From: Gp22-AA3 sp964384905
GTDB lineage: Bacteria > Acidobacteriota > Polarisedimenticolia > Gp22-AA2
Reading direction: 5' to 3'
Assembly: GCA_964384905.1 (NCBI GenBank)
Contig: CAYLND010000044.1
Span: forward strand, 1-25,563
DNA: 25,563 nt
Within the stretch, counting starts at the first letter, position 1. Each line of letters opens with the position of its first letter. Below are positions 13,954-22,088 of this stretch, in pieces. The position numbers were made by a program, and so were the translations under genes. Below the pieces are notes generated by a model. It worked only from the letters and a program-made list of their open reading frames with translations, did not search any database and was not told the DNA's origin.

Positions 13954-14765
13954 CGCGACAGGCCCGCCAGTTCGAGATACAGATGGATCCACGGCTCGGC
14001 CGTGAACAGACCGAGGATCGCCGCTCCCCCCAGGAAGACGCCGTAGGGCAGCTTCGACTTCCAGCCGTAGCCGCGGACGATCATCATCGCCACGCCGAAC
14101 AGCGCGCCGGAGAGCGCCCCGAAGAAGAGCGTGAAGAGCACCAGCCGCACGCCCAGGAAGGCTCCGATCATCGCCAGCAGCTTGAAATCGCCCTGTCCGA
14201 TGCCGTCCTGCCGCTGACCGTCCGGCACGCCGCGGGCCGCCTGCCACCAGCGGTACAGCGCGTTGGTGCCGTAGAGGATGCCGTACCCGAGCACGCAGCC
14301 GGCGATCGAGTCGAGGACCGGCGCGCGCGAGTCCGTGCGCAGCGGGCTCGTCAGGATGCCGAGCGCGATCCCCGGCAGGGTGATGACGTTCGGGAGAATC
14401 TGGTGCCGGGCGTCGATCGCCATCAGGGCGACGAGCGCCGCGGCCAGGAGCGCCCGCAGCACGAATGCGGGCGTCGGGCCCCTTGTCAGGAACAGCAGGG
14501 CGAACAGCGCCGCTGTGGAGGCTTCGACCAGGGGGTAGCGCGCCGGGATCGGCGCGCGGCAGTGGCGGCACCGACCACGCAGGAGCAGATACGACAGCAC
14601 CGGGATGTTGTCGTGCCAGGCGATCGCCCGCCCGCAGGCGGGGCAGGCGGACCCGGGCCGGACCACCGAGCGATGCAGCGGAATCCTGTGGATGCAGACG
14701 TTCAGGAAGGAGCCGACGCAGGCCCCCACGCCGACCACCAGGATCAAGGCGATGAGCGACGGCAT
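13950..14765 (-). CDS. pilD: Prepilin peptidase / N-methyltransferase PilD
   Basis: The start is ATG 14765 with GGAG 9 bases before it; the product is 271 residues, the usual length. The N-terminal helix (residues 4-22) is followed by the cytoplasmic methyltransferase-type zinc site with C41-x-x-C44 and C66-x-x-C69. The two catalytic aspartates of the aspartyl protease are D118 (AIDARHQILPN) and D193 (GQGDFKLLA), and PYGVFLGGA (240-249) matches the conserved last loop. Several membrane helices cover the rest. PilD cleaves leader peptides after glycine and methylates the new N terminus. Every FimT, PilV and PilW product in this window carries such a site. It sits between the TPR gene (48-bp gap) and the kinase gene (overlap). 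Confidence 0.96.
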   Translation of the reverse strand: MPSLIALILVVGVGACVGSFLNVCIHRIPLHRSVVRPGSACPACGRAIAWHDNIPVLSYLLLRGRCRHCRAPIPARYPLVEASTAALFALLFLTRGPTPAFVLRALLAAALVALMAIDARHQILPNVITLPGIALGILTSPLRTDSRAPVLDSIAGCVLGYGILYGTNALYRWWQAARGVPDGQRQDGIGQGDFKLLAMIGAFLGVRLVLFTLFFGALSGALFGVAMMIVRGYGWKSKLPYGVFLGGAAILGLFTAEPWIHLYLELAGLSR

Positions 14766-14813
14766 GCGTGCACTCTCCGTGGGGTCCCGATCACCGGCCG
14801 CGGCGCGTTGCCG

Positions 14814-15677
14814 TCAGCGGCCGAGGACCAGGCTGCCCCTGTATCGAAACTGGCCGCTCGACGCGTCGTAGAGATAGTCGCGGTCTTCGGGGTCGCGCGC
14901 CAGGCTTCCCAGGAGGCCGGTCGACACGAGCTCCTGCGGCCCGCGCGGCGGCCGTCCCTGGCGCGCGTGGAACCGGGCCGCCGCGTCGTCGAGATCGGCG
15001 AGGTCCACGTCCACCTTGAGATCGTGGACGTGGTTCCATGCGACATTGCGCACGTACTCGTCCGTCGAGGTCTCGTAGATCTCCGACCATTCCCTGAGGG
15101 AGGTCCTCTTGTCCCCGGCACGGTTGTACATCTCCGCGTACAGGCGCCGCACCAGCGGATGGACGCCGGGGACCTGAAGCGCCTTCTCGAAGTATCCCGC
15201 GGCCCGCTTGTAGTCGTGCAGATCGTTGTAGCAGAGGAACCCCGCCTCGAACGCCACGATCCACTGGTCCGGATTGCGGGCGACCCCCTTGTCCAGAAGA
15301 CGCAGCGCCATCTCGGGCTGGCGCGCCTCGGTCGTCATGATCAGCGCCCCGACCAGGTAGGGATCGAGGTAGTGAGGGTCGAGCTCCGTGATCACCTGGT
15401 CGTAGATCTGCTCGAGGTAGTTGTACCGATCGCGGATGTCGTAGTTGGCGTAGTACTGGATGGACCACAGATACAGGACATCGGCCATCAGACCGTCGAA
15501 CCCGAGCGCCATGACCCTGAGATACTTGCCGGAGGGCAGGTACAGGAGCGGGTGGACGCCGCTGGAGCGCCGGATTCCTTCGATGTGCGATTGCACCAGG
15601 ACCGCCAGGAGAAGCGCGGTGACGGCGCACAGCGCCATGCGTCTCCGCCCGCCGAGCGCCGCCGCCGCGCCGTCCAC
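14814..15677 (-). CDS. Membrane-anchored TPR-like protein of the pilus ABC operon
   Basis: GTG 15677 follows directly on the permease stop; GGAG lies about 9 bases before it. ATG 15638, also with GGAG, is an alternative (274 residues). The product is 287 residues. A hydrophobic segment at about 14-30 anchors it. Residues 85-215 form helical repeats of TPR type (YLEQIYDQVITELDPHYLDPYL, then MALRLLDKGVARNPDQW and YKRAAGYFEKALQVPG). The C-terminal 45 residues (PPRGPQELVSTGLL...YLYDASSGQFRYRG) resemble the tail motif seen in GspG-like and pilus TPR proteins. In Myxococcus xanthus the pilGHI genes, next to pilD, encode a protein and an ABC transporter needed for pili; this gene occupies the place of the third partner. 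Function by position: scaffold for the transporter or the pilus machine. Confidence 0.8.
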   Translation of the reverse strand: MDGAAAALGGRRRMALCAVTALLLAVLVQSHIEGIRRSSGVHPLLYLPSGKYLRVMALGFDGLMADVLYLWSIQYYANYDIRDRYNYLEQIYDQVITELDPHYLDPYLVGALIMTTEARQPEMALRLLDKGVARNPDQWIVAFEAGFLCYNDLHDYKRAAGYFEKALQVPGVHPLVRRLYAEMYNRAGDKRTSLREWSEIYETSTDEYVRNVAWNHVHDLKVDVDLADLDDAAARFHARQGRPPRGPQELVSTGLLGSLARDPEDRDYLYDASSGQFRYRGSLVLGR

Positions 15678-16445
15678 CTACTGCAGCTCCTTGCGCTCGA
15701 AGACGGCGCACGCGGTCCACAGGACCGCGGAGCCGTACAGGAGGAGGTAGAGGGAGGCCCACAGAACGCGCGTCCCGTCGATCGCCAGGCCGTGCACGAC
15801 CTCGCCCTTGATGTCGAAGTTCCCCAGGTTGGGAAGCACGAAATAGAGCGCCCGGCACAGAGCCCGGCCGGAGACACTGGTCAGACGGGCCGAGAGGAGA
15901 TCGAGGCTCCACAGCAGGTGGCCGATGACGTACAGCGCGAGGGTCAGGACGCTCGCCAGGATCGGCGTCGACAGACAGGAGAACAGGACGGCCAGCGCCG
16001 TGATCAGCACGAACTGGTAGAACAGCAGGAGAACGGCGATCACCAGCGCGCCGTCGAACATTCCCTTGATCAGCAGGACCAGGAAGAACCATAGCGTCAT
16101 CACGGCCGTGTTCACCAGGAGCGTGATCGCCAGCCCGGCGAACTTCCCGAGCACGAACTCGAAGCGGTGCAGCGGCTTCGCCAGCAGCGTGTAGACCGTG
16201 CGGCGCTCGATCTCCCGGCTCACGAGCCCGATTCCGATGAACACCGCCGTCAGGACGCCGAACAGGTCGATGGAAGCCAGCCCGAAGTCCTTGATGATCT
16301 TCTCCTCACTCCCCACGGTCAGAAGCGACAGGATCTGGGCGAACGAGATCATCACCACGGCGAAGATGAGCAGCAGGTACAGAATGCGGTGCCGGATCGC
16401 CTCCCGGAACGTGTTCAGCGCGATGGCGTTCACCCTAACGAGCAC
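15678..16445 (-). CDS. ABC-2 type permease (PilI-like by context)
   Basis: GTG 16445 has GGAG 6 bases before it and overlaps the ATPase gene by 11 bases. GTG 16433, just after the ATPase stop, is an alternative. The product is 255 residues with about six hydrophobic helices (near 20-43, 58-76, 104-126, 134-160, 163-182 and 230-247). The cytoplasmic loop with SREIERRTVYTLLAKPLHRFEFVLGKF is the hallmark of ABC-2 permeases of the NosY/GldF-like type. With the ATPase it would form an exporter. In Myxococcus the equivalent pair PilH/PilI lies by pilD and is needed for pilus formation; the substrate is not known. The link to pili here is an inference from synteny. Confidence 0.88.
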   Translation of the reverse strand: MLVRVNAIALNTFREAIRHRILYLLLIFAVVMISFAQILSLLTVGSEEKIIKDFGLASIDLFGVLTAVFIGIGLVSREIERRTVYTLLAKPLHRFEFVLGKFAGLAITLLVNTAVMTLWFFLVLLIKGMFDGALVIAVLLLFYQFVLITALAVLFSCLSTPILASVLTLALYVIGHLLWSLDLLSARLTSVSGRALCRALYFVLPNLGNFDIKGEVVHGLAIDGTRVLWASLYLLLYGSAVLWTACAVFERKELQ

Positions 16446-17385
16446 GGCCGTCTCCGGCTCCCGTCGCCGCCTGAGCGGCGCCCCGCGCTTCCCGGATGAA
16501 CAGGTCCTCGAGCGACTGGCGCGCCGGGGTGACCGACACGAGCTCCGCCCCGTGGCCGTTCAGAGTGCCCAGGAGCCGGTGCAGATCGGCCTGCGACTCC
16601 ACCCGGACCAGGAGGCGGTCGTCGCGCTGCGACACGATCCGTCCGCACGGCAGCGCTCCGTTCACGACCCCGCGCAAAGCCACCTCCCAGTAGGGCACCT
16701 CGCGGGACACCAGCTCGTCGATCCGCCCCACCGCCTTCAGTGCGCCCTTGACCAGGAGCCCGACGCGGTCGCAGATCATCTCGGTATCGGACAGGATGTG
16801 GGTCGAGAAGAAGACCGTGCGGCCGCGCGCCTTGAGATCCAGGATGATGTCCCGCACTTCGCGCCGGCCGATCGGGTCGAGACCGGACATCGGCTCGTCG
16901 AGCACGACCAGATCCGGGTCGTTGATCAGGGCCTGGGCCAGACCGATCCGCTGCAGCATCCCCTTGGAGTAGTGCCGCAGCTGGCGATCGCCGCGATTCG
17001 CCAGACCCACCCGCTCGAGAAGCTCGCGCACCCGCCGCCGCCTGGCCTGTGCGTCGAGCCCGAAGAGACGGGCATGAAAATCGAGGAATTCTTCTCCGGT
17101 CAGGTAGTCGTAGAGATACGGGTTCTCGGGCAGAAAGCCGAGGCGCCGCCTGAGCTCGGGCCGGGCCGCGTCCTCGCCGAACAGGCGGATCGTCCCCGCG
17201 TCCGGAAAGATCAGCCCGAGCGCCAGCTTGATCGTCGTGGTCTTGCCGGCGCCGTTGGTCCCGATATACCCGAAGATCTCACCCTCCTGGATCGAGAGCG
17301 ACAGCCCCCGCAGGATCCAGTACTTGTGGATCGACAGGTGGGACCGGTAGCTCTTGTGGATGTCCTGGAGCTCGAGCACCGGCAT
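16435..17385 (-). CDS. ABC transporter ATPase (PilH-like by context)
   Basis: ATG 17385 is preceded by AAGGA at 7 bases; the product is 316 residues. Motifs: Walker A GTNGAGKTT (42-50), LPENPYLY in place of the usual Q-loop (glutamate at 87), ABC signature YSKGM (139-143), Walker B VVLDEP (160-165), and switch H196 in STH. The LPENPY variant is common in ABC-2 exporters of this class. Residues 215-316 form the extra C-terminal domain found in these ATPases, with Arg/Ala-rich sequence at the end. It pairs with the permease that follows. The promoter at 17448-17475 makes it the first gene of the operon ATPase-permease-TPR-PilD-kinase. Confidence 0.93.
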   Translation of the reverse strand: MPVLELQDIHKSYRSHLSIHKYWILRGLSLSIQEGEIFGYIGTNGAGKTTTIKLALGLIFPDAGTIRLFGEDAARPELRRRLGFLPENPYLYDYLTGEEFLDFHARLFGLDAQARRRRVRELLERVGLANRGDRQLRHYSKGMLQRIGLAQALINDPDLVVLDEPMSGLDPIGRREVRDIILDLKARGRTVFFSTHILSDTEMICDRVGLLVKGALKAVGRIDELVSREVPYWEVALRGVVNGALPCGRIVSQRDDRLLVRVESQADLHRLLGTLNGHGAELVSVTPARQSLEDLFIREARGAAQAATGAGDGRAR

Positions 17386-17447
17386 GATCGGTCCTTCAGC
17401 GTCCGGGAGCAGGGCGGGCCGCCCCGACCGGGAGCCTTATCACGTCC

Positions 17448-17475
17448 AATATAACGGCTTCGCGGCTCATTTCAA
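17448..17475 (-). promoter_or_regulatory. Sigma-70 promoter of the ABC-PilD-kinase operon
   Basis: Minus strand: TTGAAA (17475-17470, 5/6), 16-base spacer, TATATT (17453-17448, 5/6). The start point would be about 17441, leaving a 55-base leader before ATG 17385. The -35 box overlaps the stop codon of the glycosyltransferase gene (17472). It is the most AT-rich spot in this part of the window and the best sigma-70 match I found. Confidence 0.65.
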
Positions 17476-17492
17476 GCCGTTGAGGAGCCGCG
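17453..17492. repeat. Two interleaved inverted repeats over the operon promoter
   Basis: AACGGCTT (17453-17460) pairs with AAGCCGTT (17474-17481), and CGCGGCTC (17461-17468) pairs with GAGCCGCG (17485-17492). Both arms are perfect 8-bp matches. In order they are A-B-A'-B', so as RNA they could form a pseudoknot or two competing hairpins at the end of the polysaccharide transcript. As DNA, the A/A' dyad, with half-site centres 21 bp apart, touches both the -35 and the -10 box of the promoter and could be an operator. No T-run follows. Confidence 0.5.
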
Positions 17493-18782
17493 AGTTAGCG
17501 CGTGGCTCGGGCGCGCCGCGAGGGCGCTGCCGGCGTGCCGCCCGTCGCCGACCGCATCATTATTAATACCGACTCCACCGGAGCGCCCGGGCCCGCCCGT
17601 CCTGGAGATGCCGCGGTCCCCTTTCTCGAGGAGAGCCAGATACAGGCGCTCCTGCTGGCGCACCATGGCGTCGATGTCGAACTCGCGGAGCAGCTCCCTG
17701 GCTCGTCGCGTCATCCGCTGGGCGAGAACCCGATCCGTAAGGACGCGCCGCACGCCCCTCGTCAAGGCGTCCACGTCCCCCGGCGGGCAGACGATCCCGC
17801 TGACGCCGTCTTCCAGAATCTCCGCGGTCCCGTCCACTCCCGATGCCACGATGGGGACGCCGCAGGCGATCGCCTCCGGCAGGACCCGCGGCAGCCCTTC
17901 CCAGAGCGACGGATGGAGGAGCACGTCGAGCGCAGCCATGACCCTGGGGATGTCCCTCCGCCATCCGAGCAGACGGAGGCGATTCCCCAGACCGAGACGC
18001 GCGGCCCGGCGCTCGACCTCGCGGCGCAGCTCGCCGTCCCCGACCAGAATGAAGACGGCGTCGGGACGCTCCCCCTGGAACCGCGCGGCGACTTCGACGA
18101 ACGCGAGCGGCGCCTTCTGCGGCTTGAGACAGGCGACCATTCCGACCAGCGGGACGTCCCTGGAGACGCCGAGCTCCTCCCGGAACGAGGACCCGGCGAC
18201 CCTGGTCCCGTCGATGCCGGCGGCGCGCTCGAAGTCGGCCAGACGCACTCCGCTCCGGATCAGGCTGGCGCGCTCGCGCGGAAACAACCCGAGGGCGACG
18301 CCGGCGTCGATGTGGGCCCGCGTCACGGCGATGAAGTGGGTCGTCACGCGAGCGGCGAGACGCTCCAGGGCGACGAGGGCGTCGCGCACCGCGCGGGACT
18401 GCCCGGCATGGAAGCCGAAGCCGTGGATCGTGTGCACGACCTGCGGCACGCCCGCCAGACCGGCGGCGAGGCGGCCGAGGATGCCCGCCTTCGAGGAGTG
18501 CGTGTGGACGATGTCGGGGCGCTCTCGCCGGAAGTGACGGACCAGACGGACCAGCGTCAGGGCGTCGAGGTGGGGTCGGATCGGCCGGACGAGCGACGGC
18601 ACGAAGCGCACCGGAATTCCGAGGCGGAGCGCCTCCGCGTCCAGTAGACCTCCCGGACCGCACACCAGGCTCGGGAGGAAGGGAGCGTCGAGATGCGACA
18701 CCGTGTAGAGGGTGTTCTCCTGCGCCCCGCCGAGCTCGAGGAGCGTGATCACGTGGCAGACCCGCACGCGGCGCGCGCTCAC
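17472..18782 (-). CDS. GT4 family glycosyltransferase with extra C-terminal tail
   Basis: GTG 18782 overlaps the asnB stop (GTGA). The product is 436 residues with the GT-B fold of family GT4. The N-terminal domain has the GGAQENTL loop (about 18-25) and HTHSSKAG (93-100). The C-terminal nucleotide-sugar domain has the E-x7-E motif, E295 to E303 (WEGLPRVLPEA), and GVSGIVCPPGD. Such enzymes pass sugars from activated donors to a lipid-linked acceptor in the cytoplasm. Residues 389-436 go beyond the usual end of the fold (about residue 385). They are Gly/Ser/Arg-rich with an AT-rich patch in the DNA (17559-17571), and may be read-through of a worn gene end. Last gene of the polysaccharide operon. 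Confidence 0.92.
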   Translation of the reverse strand: MSARRVRVCHVITLLELGGAQENTLYTVSHLDAPFLPSLVCGPGGLLDAEALRLGIPVRFVPSLVRPIRPHLDALTLVRLVRHFRRERPDIVHTHSSKAGILGRLAAGLAGVPQVVHTIHGFGFHAGQSRAVRDALVALERLAARVTTHFIAVTRAHIDAGVALGLFPRERASLIRSGVRLADFERAAGIDGTRVAGSSFREELGVSRDVPLVGMVACLKPQKAPLAFVEVAARFQGERPDAVFILVGDGELRREVERRAARLGLGNRLRLLGWRRDIPRVMAALDVLLHPSLWEGLPRVLPEAIACGVPIVASGVDGTAEILEDGVSGIVCPPGDVDALTRGVRRVLTDRVLAQRMTRRARELLREFDIDAMVRQQERLYLALLEKGDRGISRTGGPGRSGGVGINNDAVGDGRHAGSALAARPSHALTRGSSTA

Positions 18783-20689
18783 GCCGCCTCCTTCCTCGCC
18801 CGCTCGCGGCGCGCCCGCAACCAGAGCTCGAGGACGAGCAGCGTCCAGATCATCTCGTCGTAGTTGCGCTGCCCCGATCGGTGGATCTTGAGCACCGCCG
18901 CGACCGAGTCGGACTTGAGGTAGAGCCGCGACAGCGCGCCCTGAGTCAGGAGCAGGTCCTGGGCCAGACCGTGGAGACCGCCGCGGAGCCAGTGGTCGAT
19001 CGGCAGCCCGAAACCCGCCTTGGGGGCGCGGCGGATGCTCTCGGGAATGTGACCGCGGTACGCGCGTCTCAGGAACCGCTTGCCCCCCAGAGCGCTTACC
19101 TTCCAGGCGGCCGGGAGCGTGGCGGCGAACTCCACGACCCGATGGTCGAGGAACGGGCTGCGCAGCTCGAGCCCGAACGCCATCGAGGTGATGTCCGCCT
19201 TGAAGAGAAGATCGTCCGGCAGGTAGCGCTGGAGGTCGGCGCGCAGCAGGAGGCTCAGGAGGTCCGGAGAGCCCCAGTCGTTCGGCATCGAGGCGAGCGC
19301 CCGCGTCGGGTCCACGCCGGCGACGCGGGCCGCGAAGTCGGGCTGGTACAGGCGCGCGATGCGCCGCGCCCCGGGGTTCGCCATCCAGAGGGCGTTCCGC
19401 TCGCGCGCCGGCAGCTCCCAGCCGTCCAGGAAGCGACGCATGCGCCCGGGCAGGTTACGCCGGCTCTTCTCGGACGACACCGCCTCGAGCAGGGCGTAGA
19501 ACGGGGTGCGTGACACCACGCCTGGGAGCCACCCCAGCCGGTCGGCGAGAAGATGCGCCCTGTATCGGTCGTATCCCCCGAAGCTCTCGTCACCGCCGTC
19601 GCCGACGAGGGCAACCCTGACGTTGCGGGAGACCGCGCGCGCCAGGAGCCAGCAGGGCACGATCGACGGATCGCCGAACGGCGCCTGGAGGTGGCGCACG
19701 ATGTCCGGCAGCGCGTCGACGGCGCTCTCGCGGAGATCGATCTCCTCGAGCGCGACGCCGAATCGGTCCGCGGCCGCGCGGGCGCGCCCCAGCTCGCTGT
19801 AATCGCTCTCCGAGAAGCCGACGGTGAAGGCCCGGAACCGCCCGGCATGGTTGCGTCGGATGTGATACGCGACCGCGGTCGAGTCGATCCCCCCGGACAG
19901 CAGGAGGGCCACCGGAACGTCGCTGCGCAGCCGCACGCGGACGGCGTCGTCCATGAGGGCACGATAACGCTCCTCGACCTCCCGCAGCGGTCGCGGCGGC
20001 GGCGTGGCCGCCTGCTCCGGAAGGGACCAGTAGCGCTCCAGCCGCGCCCGGCCGTTCTCGTAGAAGAGGACGTGCGCCGGCGGCACCTGCCGGATTGACG
20101 CGAAGGCGGTGTCCGGGCCTGGGATGAAGCGCAGGGCCAGAAAATGATGGACCGCCTCCGGGTCGGGCTCCGGCGAGAACCCCGGCTCGGCCAGGAGCCC
20201 CGCGATCTCAGAGGCGAAGCGCAGACCGTCCGCGGCAAGCCGGTACACGACCGGCTTGACTCCCAGGCGGTCGCGGGCCAGGAGGAGGGTTCTCCGGCGG
20301 CCGTCCCACAGAGCGATGGCGAACATGCCGACCAGCCGGCGCAGGAAATCCGGGCCGTCCTTGAGGTACAGCTGCAGCAGGACTTCCGTGTCGCCCGTCG
20401 ACCGGAAACGGACGCCGCGGCGCTTCATCTCCTCGCGCAGCTCGACATGATTGTAGATCTCGCCGTTGAAGACCACGACGACCTGGCCGTCCGGGCTGCT
20501 CATCGGCATGCGCCCGTTGGGGGACAGGTCGAGGATCGCCAGCCGCCGGCTCGCCAGAGCCACGCCCGCCGCGACGAACTCTCCGGCGTCGTCCGGTCCG
20601 CGGTGCGCCACGGCGTCGCCCATGGCGCGCAGCGCCGCCTCGTCCGGCCGGCGCATGTCGCTGTGGACGATCCCCGCCAGACCGCACAT
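18779..20689 (-). CDS. asnB: Asparagine synthase (glutamine-hydrolysing) family amidotransferase
   Basis: ATG 20689; the product is 636 residues. C2 (MCGLAG) is the glutaminase nucleophile of the class II amidotransferase domain, with RGPDD (30-34), FNGEIYN (74-80), STGDTE (97-102) and ARDRLGVKP (138-146). The synthetase domain has the PPi-loop SGGIDS (265-270) and a GDGGDESFGGYDRY motif. All catalytic parts look intact. It would use glutamine and ATP to make an amide. In polysaccharide and exosortase-linked clusters such AsnB copies are common and are thought to amidate a sugar acid or another cluster product rather than make free asparagine. Here it sits between a Glf-like gene and a glycosyltransferase, which supports the second role, though free asparagine synthesis is not excluded. 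Confidence 0.94.
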   Translation of the reverse strand: MCGLAGIVHSDMRRPDEAALRAMGDAVAHRGPDDAGEFVAAGVALASRRLAILDLSPNGRMPMSSPDGQVVVVFNGEIYNHVELREEMKRRGVRFRSTGDTEVLLQLYLKDGPDFLRRLVGMFAIALWDGRRRTLLLARDRLGVKPVVYRLAADGLRFASEIAGLLAEPGFSPEPDPEAVHHFLALRFIPGPDTAFASIRQVPPAHVLFYENGRARLERYWSLPEQAATPPPRPLREVEERYRALMDDAVRVRLRSDVPVALLLSGGIDSTAVAYHIRRNHAGRFRAFTVGFSESDYSELGRARAAADRFGVALEEIDLRESAVDALPDIVRHLQAPFGDPSIVPCWLLARAVSRNVRVALVGDGGDESFGGYDRYRAHLLADRLGWLPGVVSRTPFYALLEAVSSEKSRRNLPGRMRRFLDGWELPARERNALWMANPGARRIARLYQPDFAARVAGVDPTRALASMPNDWGSPDLLSLLLRADLQRYLPDDLLFKADITSMAFGLELRSPFLDHRVVEFAATLPAAWKVSALGGKRFLRRAYRGHIPESIRRAPKAGFGLPIDHWLRGGLHGLAQDLLLTQGALSRLYLKSDSVAAVLKIHRSGQRNYDEMIWTLLVLELWLRARRERARKEAA

Positions 20690-20713
20690 ATCAGACCGCC
20701 CCTCCCGCCGCGC

Positions 20714-22054
20714 TCATCGGCCGGCCGCCGCCTTCCGCAGACCGACCCCGCCCGGGAGCCGCTCCGCCACGGCCATGCCGGCGGCGATCGCTCCTTCCAT
20801 CGAGGAGTACTCCCAGGTCCCGAACCGACCGGCGGAGTGGATCCCGAGCGCCTGCAGCGACTCGTGAACGCGCGGCAGGTTGTCGGCCCGGTACCGGTCG
20901 TAGATCACGTAGGCCGGATCGAGCACCGAGACGCGACGATAGACCAGCCGGTCCCCCTTCCACAGGATGCCGGCGCGGCGCAGGTCCTCGACCGCGGTCG
21001 CGATCACCTCCTCCTCGTCGAACGGCTCGTCGCGCAGGAGCGAGCGCTCGACGTACAGCGAGGAACAGCCGCGGGGCGCCAGCGCCGCCGACAGGTTGGC
21101 CGGGAAGCCGACGCGGTAGAACGAGTAGCCGGGCTCCGGGAAGTAGATCCAGTGCGCCCCCGAGATCCCCTCGCGATCGACGCCGAGGCTGATGTTCAGA
21201 ACGCGCACCGCCCGCAGGCGGCCGGCCACCTCCGGGAGACCGGCGGGCAGCCCGCGGGTGATGGCGAGCAGGCGGTCGAGCGGAATGGTGGACACGAGAT
21301 TCTCGTAGTGGACGATCCGCCCGCTTCCCAGTCGCACGGCGCGCGCCCTCGCGTCGACGGCCGTCACCGTCTCGTCGAGAAGCACCTCCCCGCCGCGGCG
21401 CGCCAGGGCCTCGGGCAGCACGCTGATTCCGCCGCGCCGCGGGTAGAGAAAGGTCGGGTTGTATCCCAGCCCGCGCACCGTGGAGCCGAACGCCCCGTCC
21501 AGCACCTCCTTGAGCGTCGGCCGGGGGATCGACCAGGACACCCAGCCGCACTCGATCTGATCCAGGTCGGTGCGCCACAGCTTGGTGTTGTACGGCACCA
21601 GGAAGTGGCGCGCGATCCCGGCGCCGAAGGTGCGCTCCGTCCAGTCGCGGAAGGTGAGCGACGGCATGTCCGGTTCGCCCTCGGCGGCGCGGCGCAGCAG
21701 GGCTTCCACGAAGCCGCCGACGCACTCCTGGACTATGTCGGGGGGCAGCCCGTGAAGGTTCGCCTGGAACGGATAGGGGGTGTACACGCCGTGGGAGAAA
21801 ATCAGCGCCCGTCTCTCGTGCCGCGAGAAGGCGTCCGGCAGGAGGGCGTCGACCAGCGCCATGACGCGCCGGTCCTTGAGATGCAGAAGGTGCCCCGTGC
21901 AGTCGAAGGTGAATCCGTTCTCGACGCGCGTCCGCGCCAGCCCGCCGACCTCTGCCTCGCGCTCGATCACGAGCGACGGGCCGCCGAGATGATAGGCGGC
22001 CGACAGACCGGTCAGACCGGCTCCGAGAATCACCACAGGGTAGGTGTCGCTCAT
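20714..22054 (-). CDS. FAD-dependent oxidoreductase, UDP-galactopyranose mutase/amine-oxidase-like
   Basis: ATG 22054 has GAGG 8 bases before it; the product is 446 residues. A TTG at 22078 would add eight residues but has no advantage. Residues 8-25 are the dinucleotide-binding fold (VVILGAGLTGLSAAYHL), with the ribose-binding glutamate in VIERE and VGGLART just after. The sequence FLVPYNTKLWRTDLDQIECGWV is typical of the Glf-like/amine-oxidase group in polysaccharide clusters. A C-terminal FAD motif is seen near the end (GRFGTWEYSSMEGAIAAGMAVAE). True UDP-galactopyranose mutases are about 370-390 residues and have different residues here, so the substrate is uncertain. It may tailor or isomerise a nucleotide sugar or a lipid-linked sugar. 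Confidence 0.85.
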   Translation of the reverse strand: MSDTYPVVILGAGLTGLSAAYHLGGPSLVIEREAEVGGLARTRVENGFTFDCTGHLLHLKDRRVMALVDALLPDAFSRHERRALIFSHGVYTPYPFQANLHGLPPDIVQECVGGFVEALLRRAAEGEPDMPSLTFRDWTERTFGAGIARHFLVPYNTKLWRTDLDQIECGWVSWSIPRPTLKEVLDGAFGSTVRGLGYNPTFLYPRRGGISVLPEALARRGGEVLLDETVTAVDARARAVRLGSGRIVHYENLVSTIPLDRLLAITRGLPAGLPEVAGRLRAVRVLNISLGVDREGISGAHWIYFPEPGYSFYRVGFPANLSAALAPRGCSSLYVERSLLRDEPFDEEEVIATAVEDLRRAGILWKGDRLVYRRVSVLDPAYVIYDRYRADNLPRVHESLQALGIHSAGRFGTWEYSSMEGAIAAGMAVAERLPGGVGLRKAAAGR

Positions 22055-22088
22055 CCGCCCGACCTCGCGCGGCCGCAAGGGACCGGCC

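Noticed and set aside
13983..16094. 703-codon plus-strand frame opposite pilD, TPR and permease genes
   Set aside because: It crosses three recognised genes, is Arg/Gln-rich and has no domain pattern.
20691..21725. 344-codon minus-strand frame within the FAD oxidoreductase gene
   Set aside because: Arg/Gly-rich shadow in another frame of a gene with a clear FAD-binding fold.
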